NCBI GenBank assembly: GCA_014843695.1
Contig: CM026404.1
Location: forward strand, 89,455,679-89,519,678
Length of the DNA stretch: 64,000 nucleotides
Source: Archivesica marissinica
Taxonomy: Eukaryota > Mollusca > Bivalvia > Venerida > Vesicomyidae
Reading direction: 5' to 3'
Below are positions 35,451-47,600 of the stretch, one piece after another. Both the position numbers and the translations under genes were made by a program. The notes beneath the pieces are model-generated. The model was not told the DNA's origin, did not search any database, and was given only the letters and a program-made list of their open reading frames with translations. Within the stretch, counting starts at the first letter, position 1; every line of letters starts with the position of its first letter.

Positions 35451-35931
35451 ATGCTGTTCGTTTCTGAACGTCAACCAATCGTTACAATTCGTTTTCATTC
35501 GTCATGAAATGTCGGATTCAGTTAGCTACAATACGTAAGTATTCGGTACATTTCGTACAGGTTCGCAAACTATCGTAAAGGCTCGTCAGTGAAATGGCCC
35601 TCGATCGCTTGATATGCAAATTAGCTGATCACGACCTGATAACATGACGAACGCTATGCGAATACTTTCCGATTGGCTAACGTATTGAAACGAACTTTAA
35701 TGAATGATAGACGAAACTTTTAATCGTCACAAATGTTTCAACATGCTAAAAATCTTCCGACGAACAAGACTAATCTCAACGGACGCAAACGCTCACAAAC
35801 GCATCCATACGAACACCACCAAGATGTACAACGTACATATACTAATGGGAACACATTTTATTCATGTCCTATTCGCCAGTACACGCAAGTTGACGTCGGG
35901 GCTAAGGGTTGCCTATGTGTGAGGAGGCCTT

Positions 35932-36026
35932 TAAAGGGCGCTGTCGTAACAGCTCCAGCGGGGCGCGAACTCTGGGCCTTTCACATCTGAAGCGAACGCG
36001 CTATAACTGCGCTATCACGACTGTAC
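35932..36026 (-). mobile_element. SINE D, head half (split by Harbinger element)
   Basis: The minus strand has TCGTGATAGCGCAGTTATAG, CGCGTTCGCTTCAGATGTG and a B box GAGTTCGCGCCCCGC. It continues the tail half at 32655-32797 once the insertion and one TAA are removed. Confidence 0.85.
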
Positions 36027-36193
36027 ACAACGTTCTCGCCATAATTAGCATGCAAGTAAACTCGACCACACCACAACAGCAAATCAATCGTGTGTTGTTA
36101 TGACAAATGTCACGTAGATCAATCAGACAGCTTCAAAACCACATAACCTATACGTCATGTAAATTATCATAGTTCAGCGCCAGAAAACATTAA

Positions 36194-36694
36194 AGCGACA
36201 CTACATCAGTGAAAATAAAAATTTCTGCAGAATGTAATTCCCTATAATATGGTATAATTTCTTTCCAAATAGTTGCCTCAAAAACTGAGTATTTCAAGTA
36301 ATAAACAAACGTCGTAAACGCGGTTTGTTGACAGCAAAATAATGTAAATAGGTTCGACATCCATGTGTAATACAAGGCACGTATCCTGAGTAACACGCTT
36401 TATGATGCAAATTTACAGATATATTTCACATGTGTGCCTATGTATATTTATTTGTAGACGAATCTTAATTAAATTATCTCTAAGCGACAGTATCGCGCAT
36501 TATTATTGACAAATGACAACCAAGCGTCAATTCAGGAGTGTGTGTGGTCGCTATATGAAATCCTACTTGTAGACCACAACACACTGTATGGTGATTCAAT
36601 GTTAATGTTCAAATGTATTCGGAAGAATTTGTAGTAGCAATGCATCTATACGTGAAAAATGCATTTTTTTTACTTTTTGCAATGTAATGTCGCT
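36194..36694. mobile_element. 501-bp TTAA-flanked MITE (family I)
   Basis: It is bounded by TTAA at 36190-36193 and 36695-36698. Ends are AGCGACACTACATC and, inverted, AGCGACATTACATT. It has no coding capacity. The homologous copy at 62469-63074 aligns through most of its length (e.g. ACTGAGTATTTC, AATAATGTAAATA, GTAGTAGCAA). Confidence 0.85.
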
Positions 36695-36902
36695 TTAACG
36701 GGGTAAGCTCCACTAATCCCATACATTTTGCTTCAGAAGTTTCGGATGTCTTCGGCTAATCCATTATGTATGTTATTGCAAGCATCATCCATCAACATTC
36801 GGGATAACTTCGGATGTAAACAACCCATTCATAAAATTAACGAATAGACGGCGCATGCGTACTTTCTATAGTTGTTTTAGATCATAAAGCACGGATTGCT
36901 TT
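36695..36902. other. No gene recognised
   Basis: Unique sequence between family I MITE and repeat J. Confidence 0.4.
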
Positions 36903-37430
36903 TCAGTTTGATTTAACCATATTTTATTGCATATTCATATTAAACAGTACAGTTGACATACATGCATGATACAGAATAGAAATTAACAATGTATAAGATG
37001 CATACATACATTTGTGTAACATTGCAAAAGGGTCGGGCCACAAGTTATAACCAACATTAGAAAACGGCCCTTCCCAAGGGCTTTTCAGTCGTTAAATACA
37101 CGTGTTAACTCGTACGACAAGGGACTGGTGTGCCCGTCATGTTGAACATATACCCAGCAGACTGTTGTACAAGCAGGTTTTTTAGTTTGAACATGGGAAG
37201 AAACTCTGAATGACTCTTGGAGATAGACAGGTGCTATGCCATTGAGTGTGATTAATATTTGTAAATTATTTCCCTTTGTGGGCTTTTTATTGAGAATATC
37301 ATCAATAGCTTTGTATCTGGTTACTATAGGTAACGCTAGAATACATTTACTTATAATATATTGATTTAATCTTCCAAATGAAGAAAATCAAAAGTATAGG
37401 GACTTTAACTAATTAGGAAAACTGGGACTT
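36903..37430 (-). mobile_element. Probable LINE 3' remnant with repeat J as its end
   Basis: On the minus strand 37263-37182 stays open as LITLNGIAPVYLQESFRVSS, resembling the C-terminal end of CR1/L2-type reverse transcriptases (commonly ALNGLAPVYLQE). A ...RYKAIDDILNKK... stretch upstream is recognisable only loosely. Downstream come GGGCCGTTTTCTAATGTTGG and repeat J (37030-36903). Another piece of the same end (GGGCCACAAGTTTTAACAAT) lies at 58880. No polymerase core is visible, so the family is not fixed. Confidence 0.45.
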
Positions 37431-37517
37431 TAACTAATTAGGAATATGTGTGAGAAACAACATGTACCATCTTTACATTTCCCAAAATAAATTATGTATA
37501 GGATATAGGCCAACATC

Positions 37518-37592
37518 GATCCAATATGTAAAATATTGGACTGTGTTAGGCACATAGCGCCGAAATCAAGTACCAATAGTTTACATATTGGA
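37518..37592. repeat. Hairpin, 15-bp arms
   Basis: GATCCAATATGTAAA and its inverted copy TTTACATATTGGATC are separated by about 45 bp. Confidence 0.7.
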
Positions 37593-38445
37593 TCAGTTTG
37601 AGGCTTATATCTTACTTTCAATTCAATTCAATTATTCTTTATTAACTCAGATCAGATAATTTACATGACATATGAGTATACATGTAATTAGTTAACAGAA
37701 GTTGTGACACGGATTGATATATAAATAATAAAGAGCATAGGAGAGAGAAGAGTCAAATGGGGAAAAACAGACACACACTTATATAACAAGATCCGGCTAA
37801 TTAAAATTGTTAATTTCGTACATGTACCCGTAGCATTTAATATAATACTTTGGCCTTTTGACACCAGTCCAATATTAATAATAATGGACTGCAAGTACAA
37901 AGGTATGACGCCACGACAGTGTTTTAATATTGTATAGTGTTGTCATAAAACAGCACCAATCTGCCTTTGATAGCCAATTTGTAGCACATTTTATATTAAT
38001 TTTATTATACCCACGATTTTAATATAAACGTCTGTGATGTCATAGTTTTTATTTTATTTATTAATTGTAAATGTGCATGTTTTTCATGTTATCAACAAAA
38101 TGAATGTATTGATATATTATGTGTTGCTTCATCAAATGACTACATAAACTTGATAAACATTTCAAATTGAATGAACAAACGAATATAAAATAATAGTTCG
38201 AACAAATAATGTTATCATGTAATTGTACCGGTTGTCTAGCATGGCTCGGAATTGTATCTGCCTAAACACAGAAGGAGTTTACCATGTTTAAATCTGCAAT
38301 AAAATGTAGTTTTATGACGTCATTAACTCATTAAAAAAAATTAACACGAATATTTTTTGAGCTTTTAAGATATTTTGGAATCGAAATAATATTTGTATTT
38401 GCGTTATTTAAAGTCGAAAACATGAGTTGACGTACTGCGCGGCGG
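37593..38445. other. No gene recognised; possible retroelement tail
   Basis: AT-rich. TTCAATTCAATTCAATTATT then CTTTATTAACTC at 37619-37650 resembles a minus-oriented retroelement end. Nothing else is supported. Confidence 0.4.
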
Positions 38446-38483
38446 AATTAACCAATTAGGCCTTCGGCCTGCCTGGTTAAATT
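38446..38483. repeat. Strong short hairpin with TTCG loop
   Basis: AATTAACCA and AGGCC at the left pair with GGCCT and TGGTTAAATT at the right around a TTCG loop, with a three-base internal bulge on each side. It lies about 190 bp before the 28-bp array. Confidence 0.7.
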
Positions 38484-38670
38484 ACACATGTGTGTCAGTA
38501 AATAAATTCAACCTGTTTTATTATTTTGAAAGTGTTTGGAAATGTGTATAATCTTATTTCTACTCTGATAGTCTGTTATTCGTTCTTCTCTTCCTATGTT
38601 CCGTTTCTCCCTGACAAAAATCACAATAACATCATTAATGCGCGTGAATCATTGTTAGCAATTTATCACA

Positions 38671-41600
38671 GTTCTAAGGGGACATGTGTTGTACTACAAC
38701 TCTAAGGGGACATGTGTTGTACCACAACTCTAAGGGGACATGTGTTGTACTACAACTCTAAGGGGACATGTGTTGTACTACAACTCTAAGGGGACATGTG
38801 TTGTACTACAACTCTAAGGGGACATGTGTTGTACTACAACTCTAAGGGGACATGTGTTGTACCACAACTCTAAGGGGACATGTGTTGTACTACAACTCTA
38901 AGGGGACATGTGTTGTACTACAACTCTAAGGGGACATGTGTTGTACTACAATCTAAGGGACATGTTTTGTACTACAACTCTAAGGGGACATGTTTGTACT
39001 AAACTCTAAGGGGACATGTTTGTACTACAACTCTAAGGGGCATGTTTGTACTACAACTCTAAGGGGACATGTGTTGTACTACAACTCTAAGGGGACATGT
39101 GTTGTACTACAACTCTAAGGGGACATGTGTTGTACTACAACTCTAAGGGGACATGTGTTGTACTACAACTCTAAGGGGACATGTGTTGTACCACAACTCT
39201 AAGGGGACATGTGCTGTACTACAACTCTAAGGGGACATGTGCTGTACCACAACTCTAAGGGACATGTTCTGTACCACATCTCTAAGGGGACATGTGTTGT
39301 ACTACAACTCTAAGGGGACATGTTTTGTACCACAACTCTAAGGGGACATGTTCTGTACTACAACTCTAAGGGGACATGTGTTGTACTACAACTCTAAGGG
39401 GACATGTTTTGTACCACAACTCTAAGGGGACATGTTTGTACTACAACTCTAAGGGGACATGTGCTGTACTACAACTCTAAGGGGACATGTGCTGTACCAC
39501 AACTCTAAGGGGACATGTGCTGTACTACAACTCTAAGGGGACATGTGCTGTACTACAACTCTAAGGGGACATGTGCTGTACTACAACTCTAAGGGGACAT
39601 GTGCTGTACTACAACTCTAAGGGGGCATGTGTTGTACTACAACTCTAAGGGGGCATGTGTTGTACTACAACTCTAAGGGGACATGTGCTGTACTACAACT
39701 CTAAGGGGACATGTGTTGTACTACAACTCTAAGGGGACATGTGTTGTACCACAACTCTAAGGGGACATGTTCTTTAACACAACTCTAAGGGGGCATGTGT
39801 TGTACTACAACTCTAAGGGGGCATGTGTTGTACTACAACTCTAAGGGGACATGTGCTGTACTACAACTCTAAGGGGACATGTGTTGTACTACAACTCTAA
39901 GGGGACATGTGCTGTACTACAACTCTAAGGGGGCATGTGTTGTACTACAACTCTAAGGGGACATGTTTTGTACTACAACTCTAAGGGGACATGTGTTGTA
40001 CTACAACTCTAAGGGGACATGTGCTGTACTAAAACTCTAAGGGGACATGTGTTGTACTACAACTCTAAGGGGACATGTGCTGTACTACAACTCTAAGGGG
40101 GCATGTGTTGTACTACAACTCTAAGGGGACATGTGCTGTACTACAATTCTAAGGGGACATGTGTTGTACTACAACTCTAAGGGGACATGTGCTGTACTAC
40201 AACTCTAAGGGGACATGTGTTGTACTACAACTCTAAGGGGACATGTGTTGTACCACAACTCTAAGGGGACATGTTCTTTAACACAACTCTAAGGGGGCAT
40301 GTGTTGTACTACAACTCTAAGGGGGCATGTGTTGTACTACAACTCTAAGGGGACATGCGCTGTACTACAACTCTAAGGGGACATGTGTTGTACTACAACT
40401 CTAAGGGGGCATGTGTTGTACTACAACTCTAAGGGGGCATGTTTTGTACTACAACTCTAAGGGGACATGTTTTGTACTACAACTCTAAAGGGACATGTTC
40501 TGTACTAAAACTCTAAGGGGGCATGTTTTGTACTACAACTCTAAGGGGACATGTTTTGTACTACAACTCTAATGGGACATGTTTTGTACTACAACTCTAA
40601 GGGGACATGTTTTGTACTACAACTCTAAGGGGACATGTTCTGTACTAAAACTCTAAGGGGACATGTTTTGTACTACAACTCTAAGGGGACATGTTTTGTA
40701 CTACAACTCTAATGGGACATGTTCTGTACTACAACTCTAAGGGGACGTGTTCTGTACTACAACTCTAAGGGGACATGTTCTGTACTACAACTCTAAGGGG
40801 ACATGTGCTGTACTACAACTCTAAGGGGACATGTGCTGTACTACAACTCTAAGGGGACATGTGCTGTACTACAACTCTAAGGGGACATGTTCTGTACTAC
40901 AACTCTAAGGGGACATGTTTTGTACTTACAACTCTAAGGGGACATGTGCTGTACTACAACTGTTTGGGGGCACATGTTGTATTACAACTCTAAGGGGACA
41001 TGTGTTGTACTACACCTCTAAGGGGACATGTGCTGTACTACAACTCTAAGGGGACATATGTTGTACTACAACTCTAAGGGGACATGTGCTGTACTACAAC
41101 TCTAAGGGGACATGTGTTGTACCACAACTCTAAGGGGACATGTGTTGTACTACAACTCTAAGGGGACATGTGTTGTACCACAACTCTAAGGGGACATGTG
41201 TTGTACCACATCTCTAAGGGGACATGTGTTGTACCACAACTCTAAGGGGACATGTGTTGTACTACAACTCTAAGGGGACATGTGTTGTACCACAACTATA
41301 AGGGGACATGTGTTGTACCCGGGGGCACAACTCTAAGGGGACATGTGCTGTACTACAACTCTAAGGGGACATGTGTTGTACCCGTGGGCACAACTCTAAG
41401 GGGACATGTGTTGTACCACAACTCTAAGGGGACATGTGTTGTACCCGGGGGCACAACTCTAAGGGGACATGTGCTGTACCACATCTCTAAGGGACCTGTG
41501 TTGTACCACAACTCTAAGGGGACATGTGTTGTACTACAACTCTAAGGGAACATGTGCTGTACCACACCTCTAAGGGGACATGTGTTGTACCCGGATGCAC

Positions 41601-44600
41601 AACTCTAAGGGGGCATGTGCTGTACCACAACTCTAAGGGGACATGTGTTGTACTACAACTCTAAGGGGACATGTGTTGTACTACAACTCTAAGGGGACAT
41701 GTGCTGTACCACAACTCTAAGGGGACATGTTCTGTACCACACCTCTAAGGGGACATGTGTTGTACTACAACTCTAAGGGGACATGTGTTGTACCACAACT
41801 CTAAGGGGACATGTGTTGTACTACAACTCTAAGGGGACATGTGTTGTACCCGGGGGCACAACTCTAAGGGGACATGTGCTGTACCACATCTCTAAGGGGG
41901 CATGTGTTGTACTACAACTCTAAGGGGACATGTGCTGTACTACAACTCTAAGGGGACATGTGTTGTACTACAACTCTAAGGGGACATGTGCTGTACTACA
42001 ACTCTAAGGGGACATGTTCTGTACTACAACTCTAAGGGGGCATGTGTTGTACTACAACTCTAAGGGGACATGTTTTGTACTACAACTCTAAGGGGACATG
42101 TGTTGTACTACAACTCTAAGGGGACATGTGTTGTACTACAACTCTAAGGGGACATGTGCTGTACTACAACTCTAAGGGGACATGTGTTGTACTACAACTC
42201 TAAGGGGGCATGTTTTGTACTACAACTCTAAGGGGACATGTTTTGTACTACAACTCTAAGGGGACATGTTCTGTACTAAAACTCTAAGGGGACATGTTTT
42301 GTACTACAACTCTAAGGGGACATGTTTTGTACTACAACTCTAAGGGGACATGTTTTGTACTACAACTCTAAGGGGACATGTTTTGTACTACAACTCTAAG
42401 GGGACATGTTTTGTACTACAACTCTAAGGGGACATGTTTTGTACTACAACTCTAAGGGGACATGTTTTGTACTACAACTCTAATGGGACATGTCTGTACT
42501 ACAACTCTAAGGGGACATGTTCTGTACTACAACTCTAAGGGACATGTTCTGTACTACAACTCTAAGGGACATGTGCTGTACTACAACTCTAAGGGGACAT
42601 GTGCTGTACTACAACTCTAAGGGGACATGTGCTGTACTACAACTCTAAGGGACATGTTCTGTACTACAACTCTAAGGGACATGTTTTGTACTACAACTCT
42701 AAGGGGACATGTGTGTACACAACGGGTTTGTACTACAACTCTAAGGGGACATGTGTTGTACTACAACTCTAAGGGGACATGTGTTGTACTACAACTCTAA
42801 GGGGACATGTTGTACTACAACTCTAAGGGGACATGTGCTGTACCACAACTCTAAGGGGACATGTGTTGTACCACAACTCTAAGGGGACATGTGTTGTACT
42901 ACAACTCTAAGGGGACATGTGTTGTACCACAACTCTAAGGGGACATGTGCTGTACTACAACTCTAAGGGGACATGTGTTGTACTACAACTCTAAGGGGAC
43001 ATGTGTTGTACTACAACTCTAAGGGGACATGTGTTGTACCACAACTCTAAGGGGACATGTGTTGTACCCGGGGATGTACAACTCTAGGGACATGTGTTGT
43101 ACTACAACTCTAAGGGGACATGTGTTGTACTACAACTCTAAGGGGACATGTGTTGTACCACAACTCTAAGGGGACATGTGTTGTACTACAACTCTAGGGG
43201 ACATGTGCTGTACCACACTCTAAGGGGACATGTGTTGTACCACAACTCTAAGGGGCATGTGTGTACTACAACTCTAAGGGGACATGTGTTGTACTACAAC
43301 TCTAAGGGGACATGTGTTGTACTACAACTCTAAGGGGACATGTGCTGTACCACAACTCTAAGGGGACATGTTCTGTACCACAACTCTAAGGGGACATGTG
43401 TTGTACTACAACTCTAAGGGGACATGTGTTGTACCACAACTCTAAGGGGACATGTGTTGTACTACAACTCTAAGGGGACATGTGTTGTACCACAACTCTA
43501 AGGGGACATGTGCTGTACTACAACTCTAAGGGGACATGTGTTGTACTACAACTCTAAGGGGACATGTGCTGTACTACAACTCTAAGGGGACATGTGTTGT
43601 ACTACAACTCTAAGGGGACATGTGCTGTACTACAACTCTAAGGGGACATGTGTTGTACTACAACTCTAAGGGGACATGTGTTGTACCACAACTCTAAGGG
43701 GACATGTTCTTTAACACAACTCTAAGGGGGCATGTGTTGTACTACAACTCTAAGGGGGCATGTGTTGTACTACAACTCTAAGGGGACATGCGCTGTACTA
43801 CAACTCTAAGGGGACATGTGTTGTACTACAACTCTAAGGGGACATGTGCTGTACTACAACTCTAAGGGGACATGTTTTGTACTACAACTCTAAAGGGACA
43901 TGTTCTGTACTAAAACTCTAAGGGGACATGTTTTGTACTACAACTCTAAGGGGACATGTTTTGTACTACAACTCTAATGGGACATGTTTTGTACTACAAC
44001 TCTAAGGGGACATGTTTTGTACTACAACTCTAAGGGGACATGTTCTGTACTAAAACTCTAAGGGGACATGTTTTGTACTACAACTCTAAGGGGACATGTT
44101 TTGTACTACAACTCTAATGGGACATGTTCTGTACTACAACTCTAAGGGGACGTGTTCTGTACTACAACTCTAAGGGGACATGTTCTGTACTACAACTCTA
44201 AGGGGACATGTGCTGTACTACAACTCTAAGGGGACATGTGCTGTACTACAACTCTAAGGGGACATGTGCTGTACTACAACTCTAAGGGGACATGTTCTGT
44301 ACTACAACTCTAAGGGGACATGTTTTGTACTTACAACTCTAAGGGGACATGTGCTGTACTACAACTGTTTGGGGGCACATGTTGTATTACAACTCTAAGG
44401 GGACATGTGTTGTACTACACCTCTAAGGGGACATGTGCTGTACTACAACTCTAAGGGGACATATGTTGTACTACAACTCTAAGGGGACATGTGCTGTACT
44501 ACAACTCTAAGGGGACATGTGTTGTACCACAACTCTAAGGGGACATGTGTTGTACTACAACTCTAAGGGGACATGTGTTGTACCACAACTCTAAGGGGAC

Positions 44601-47600
44601 ATGTGTTGTACCACATCTCTAAGGGGACATGTGTTGTACCACAACTCTAAGGGGACATGTGTTGTACTACAACTCTAAGGGGACATGTGTTGTACCACAA
44701 CTATAAGGGGACATGTGTTGTACCCGGGGGCACAACTCTAAGGGGACATGTGCTGTACTACAACTCTAAGGGGACATGTGTTGTACTACAACTCTAAGGG
44801 GACATGTGCTGTACCACAACTCTAAGGGGACATGTGTTGTACCCGGGGGCACAACTCTAAGGGGACATGTGTTGTACTACAACTCTAAGGGGACATGTGT
44901 TGTACTACAACTCTAAGGGGACATGTGCTGTACCACACCTCTAAGGGGACATGTGTTGTACCCGGGGGCACAACTCTAAGGGGGCATGTGCTGTACCACA
45001 ACTCTAAGGGGACATGTGTTGTACTACAACTCTAAGGGGACATGTGTTGTACTACAACTCTAAGGGGACATGTGCTGTACCACAACTCTAAGGGGACATG
45101 TTCTGTACCACACCTCTAAGGGGACATGTGTTGTACTACAACTCTAAGGGGACATGTGTTGTACCACAACTCTAAGGGGACATGTGTTGTACTACAACTC
45201 TAAGGGGACATGTGTTGTACCCGGGGGCACAACTCTAAGGGGACATGTGCTGTACCACATCTCTAAGGGGGCATGTGTTGTACTACAACTCTAAGGGGAC
45301 ATGTGCTGTACTACAACTCTAAGGGGACATGTGTTGTACTACAACTCTAAGGGGACATGTGTTGTACCACAACTCTAAGGGGACATGTTCTTTAACACAA
45401 CTCTAAGGGGGCATGTGTTGTACTACAACTCTAAGGGGGCATGTGTTGTACTACAACTCTAAGGGGACATGCGCTGTACTACAACTCTAAGGGGACATGT
45501 GTTGTACTACAACTCTAAGGGGACATGTGCTGTACTACAACTCTAAGGGGGCATGTGTTGTACTACAACTCTAAGGGGGCATGTTTTGTACTACAACTCT
45601 AAGGGGACATGTTTTGTACTACAACTCTAAAGGGACATGTTCTGTACTAAAACTCTAAGGGGACATGTTTTGTACTACAACTCTAAGGGGACATGTTTTG
45701 TACTACAACTCTAATGGGACATGTTTTGTACTACAACTCTAAGGGGACATGTTTTGTACTACAACTCTAAGGGGACATGTTCTGTACTAAAACTCTAAGG
45801 GGACATGTTTTGTACTACAACTCTAAGGGGACATGTTTTGTACTACAACTCTAATGGGACATGTTCTGTACTACAACTCTAAGGGGACGTGTTCTGTACT
45901 ACAACTCTAAGGGGACATGTTCTGTACTACAACTCTAAGGGGACATGTGCTGTACTACAACTCTAAGGGGACATGTGCTGTACTACAACTCTAAGGGGAC
46001 ATGTGCTGTACTACAACTCTAAGGGGACATGTTCTGTACTACAACTCTAAGGGGACATGTTTTGTACTTACAACTCTAAGGGGACATGTGCTGTACTACA
46101 ACTGTTTGGGGGCACATGTTGTATTACAACTCTAAGGGGACATGTGTTGTACTACACCTCTAAGGGGACATGTGCTGTACTACAACTCTAAGGGGACATA
46201 TGTTGTACTACAACTCTAAGGGGACATGTGCTGTACTACAACTCTAAGGGGACATGTGTTGTACCACAACTCTAAGGGGACATGTGTTGTACTACAACTC
46301 TAAGGGGACATGTGTTGTACCACAACTCTAAGGGGACATGTGTTGTACCACATCTCTAAGGGGACATGTGTTGTACCACAACTCTAAGGGGACATGTGTT
46401 GTACTACAACTCTAAGGGGACATGTGTTGTACCACAACTATAAGGGGACATGTGTTGTACCCGGGGGCACAACTCTAAGGGGACATGTGCTGTACTACAA
46501 CTCTAAGGGGACATGTGTTGTACCCGGGGGCACAACTCTAAGGGGACATGTGTTGTACCACAACTCTAAGGGGACATGTGTTGTACTACAACTCTAAGGG
46601 GACATGTTTGTACTACAACTCTAAGGGGACATGTGTTGTACTACAACTCTAAGGGGACATGTTTGTACTACAACTCTAAGGGGACATGTGCTGTACTACA
46701 ACTCTAAGGGGACATGTGTTGTACTACAACTCTAAGGGGACATGTTTTGTACTACAACTCTAAGGGGACATGTGTTGTACTACAACTCTAAGGGGACATG
46801 TGTTGTACTACAACTCTAAGGGGACATGTTTGTACTACAACTCTAAGGGGACATGTTTTGTACTACAACTCTAAGGGGACATGTTTTGTACTACAACTCT
46901 AAGGGGACATGTCTGTACTACAACTCTAAGGGGACATGTTCTGTACTACAACTCTAAGGGGACATGTTTGTACTACAACTCTAAGGGGACATGTGCTGTA
47001 CTACAACTCTAAGGGGACATGTGTTGTACTACAACTCTAAGGGGACATGTGTTGTACTACAACTCTAAGGGGACATGTTCTGTACCACAACTCTAAGGGG
47101 GCATGTGTTGTACTACAACTCTAAGGGGGCATGTGTTGTACTACAACTCTAAGGGGACATGTGCTGTACTACAACTCTAAGGGGACATGTGTTGTACTAC
47201 AACTCTAAGGGGACATGTGCTGTACTACAACTCTAAGGGGGCATGTGTTGTACTACAACTCTAAGGGGACATGTGCTGTACTACAACTCTAAGGGGACAT
47301 GTGTTGTACTACAACTCTAAGGGGACATGTGTTGTACTACAACTCTAAGGGGACATGTGCTGTACCACAACTCTAAGGGGACATGTGTTGTACCACAACT
47401 CTAAGGGGACATGTGTTGTACCACAACTCTAAGGGGACATGTGTTGTACTACAACTCTAAGGGGACATGTGTTGTACCACAACTCTAAGGGGACATGTGT
47501 TGTACCACAACTCTAAGGGGACATGTGCTGTACTACAACTCTAAGGGGACATGTGTTGTACCACAACTCTAAGGGGACATGTGTTGTACCACAACTCTAA

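Larger units (their letters stand above)
32798..35931. mobile_element. PIF/Harbinger-type DNA transposon, 3.13 kb, defective
   Basis: Terminal inverted repeats are AAGCCTCCTCACACATGGGC at 32798 and, inverted, AAGGCCTCCTCACACATAGG at 35931, with a 3-bp TAA duplication on each side (32795-32797, 35932-35934). TWA-type 3-bp duplications and a two-gene layout (DDE transposase plus a Myb/SANT-type DNA-binding protein) are established traits of PIF/Harbinger. Both genes are detectable here, convergent, and both broken. Subterminal copies of CTGGCGAAT near the left end (32848) recur inverted as ATTCGCCAG near the right (35871). Because it splits a SINE D, the empty site can be read directly. Confidence 0.85.
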
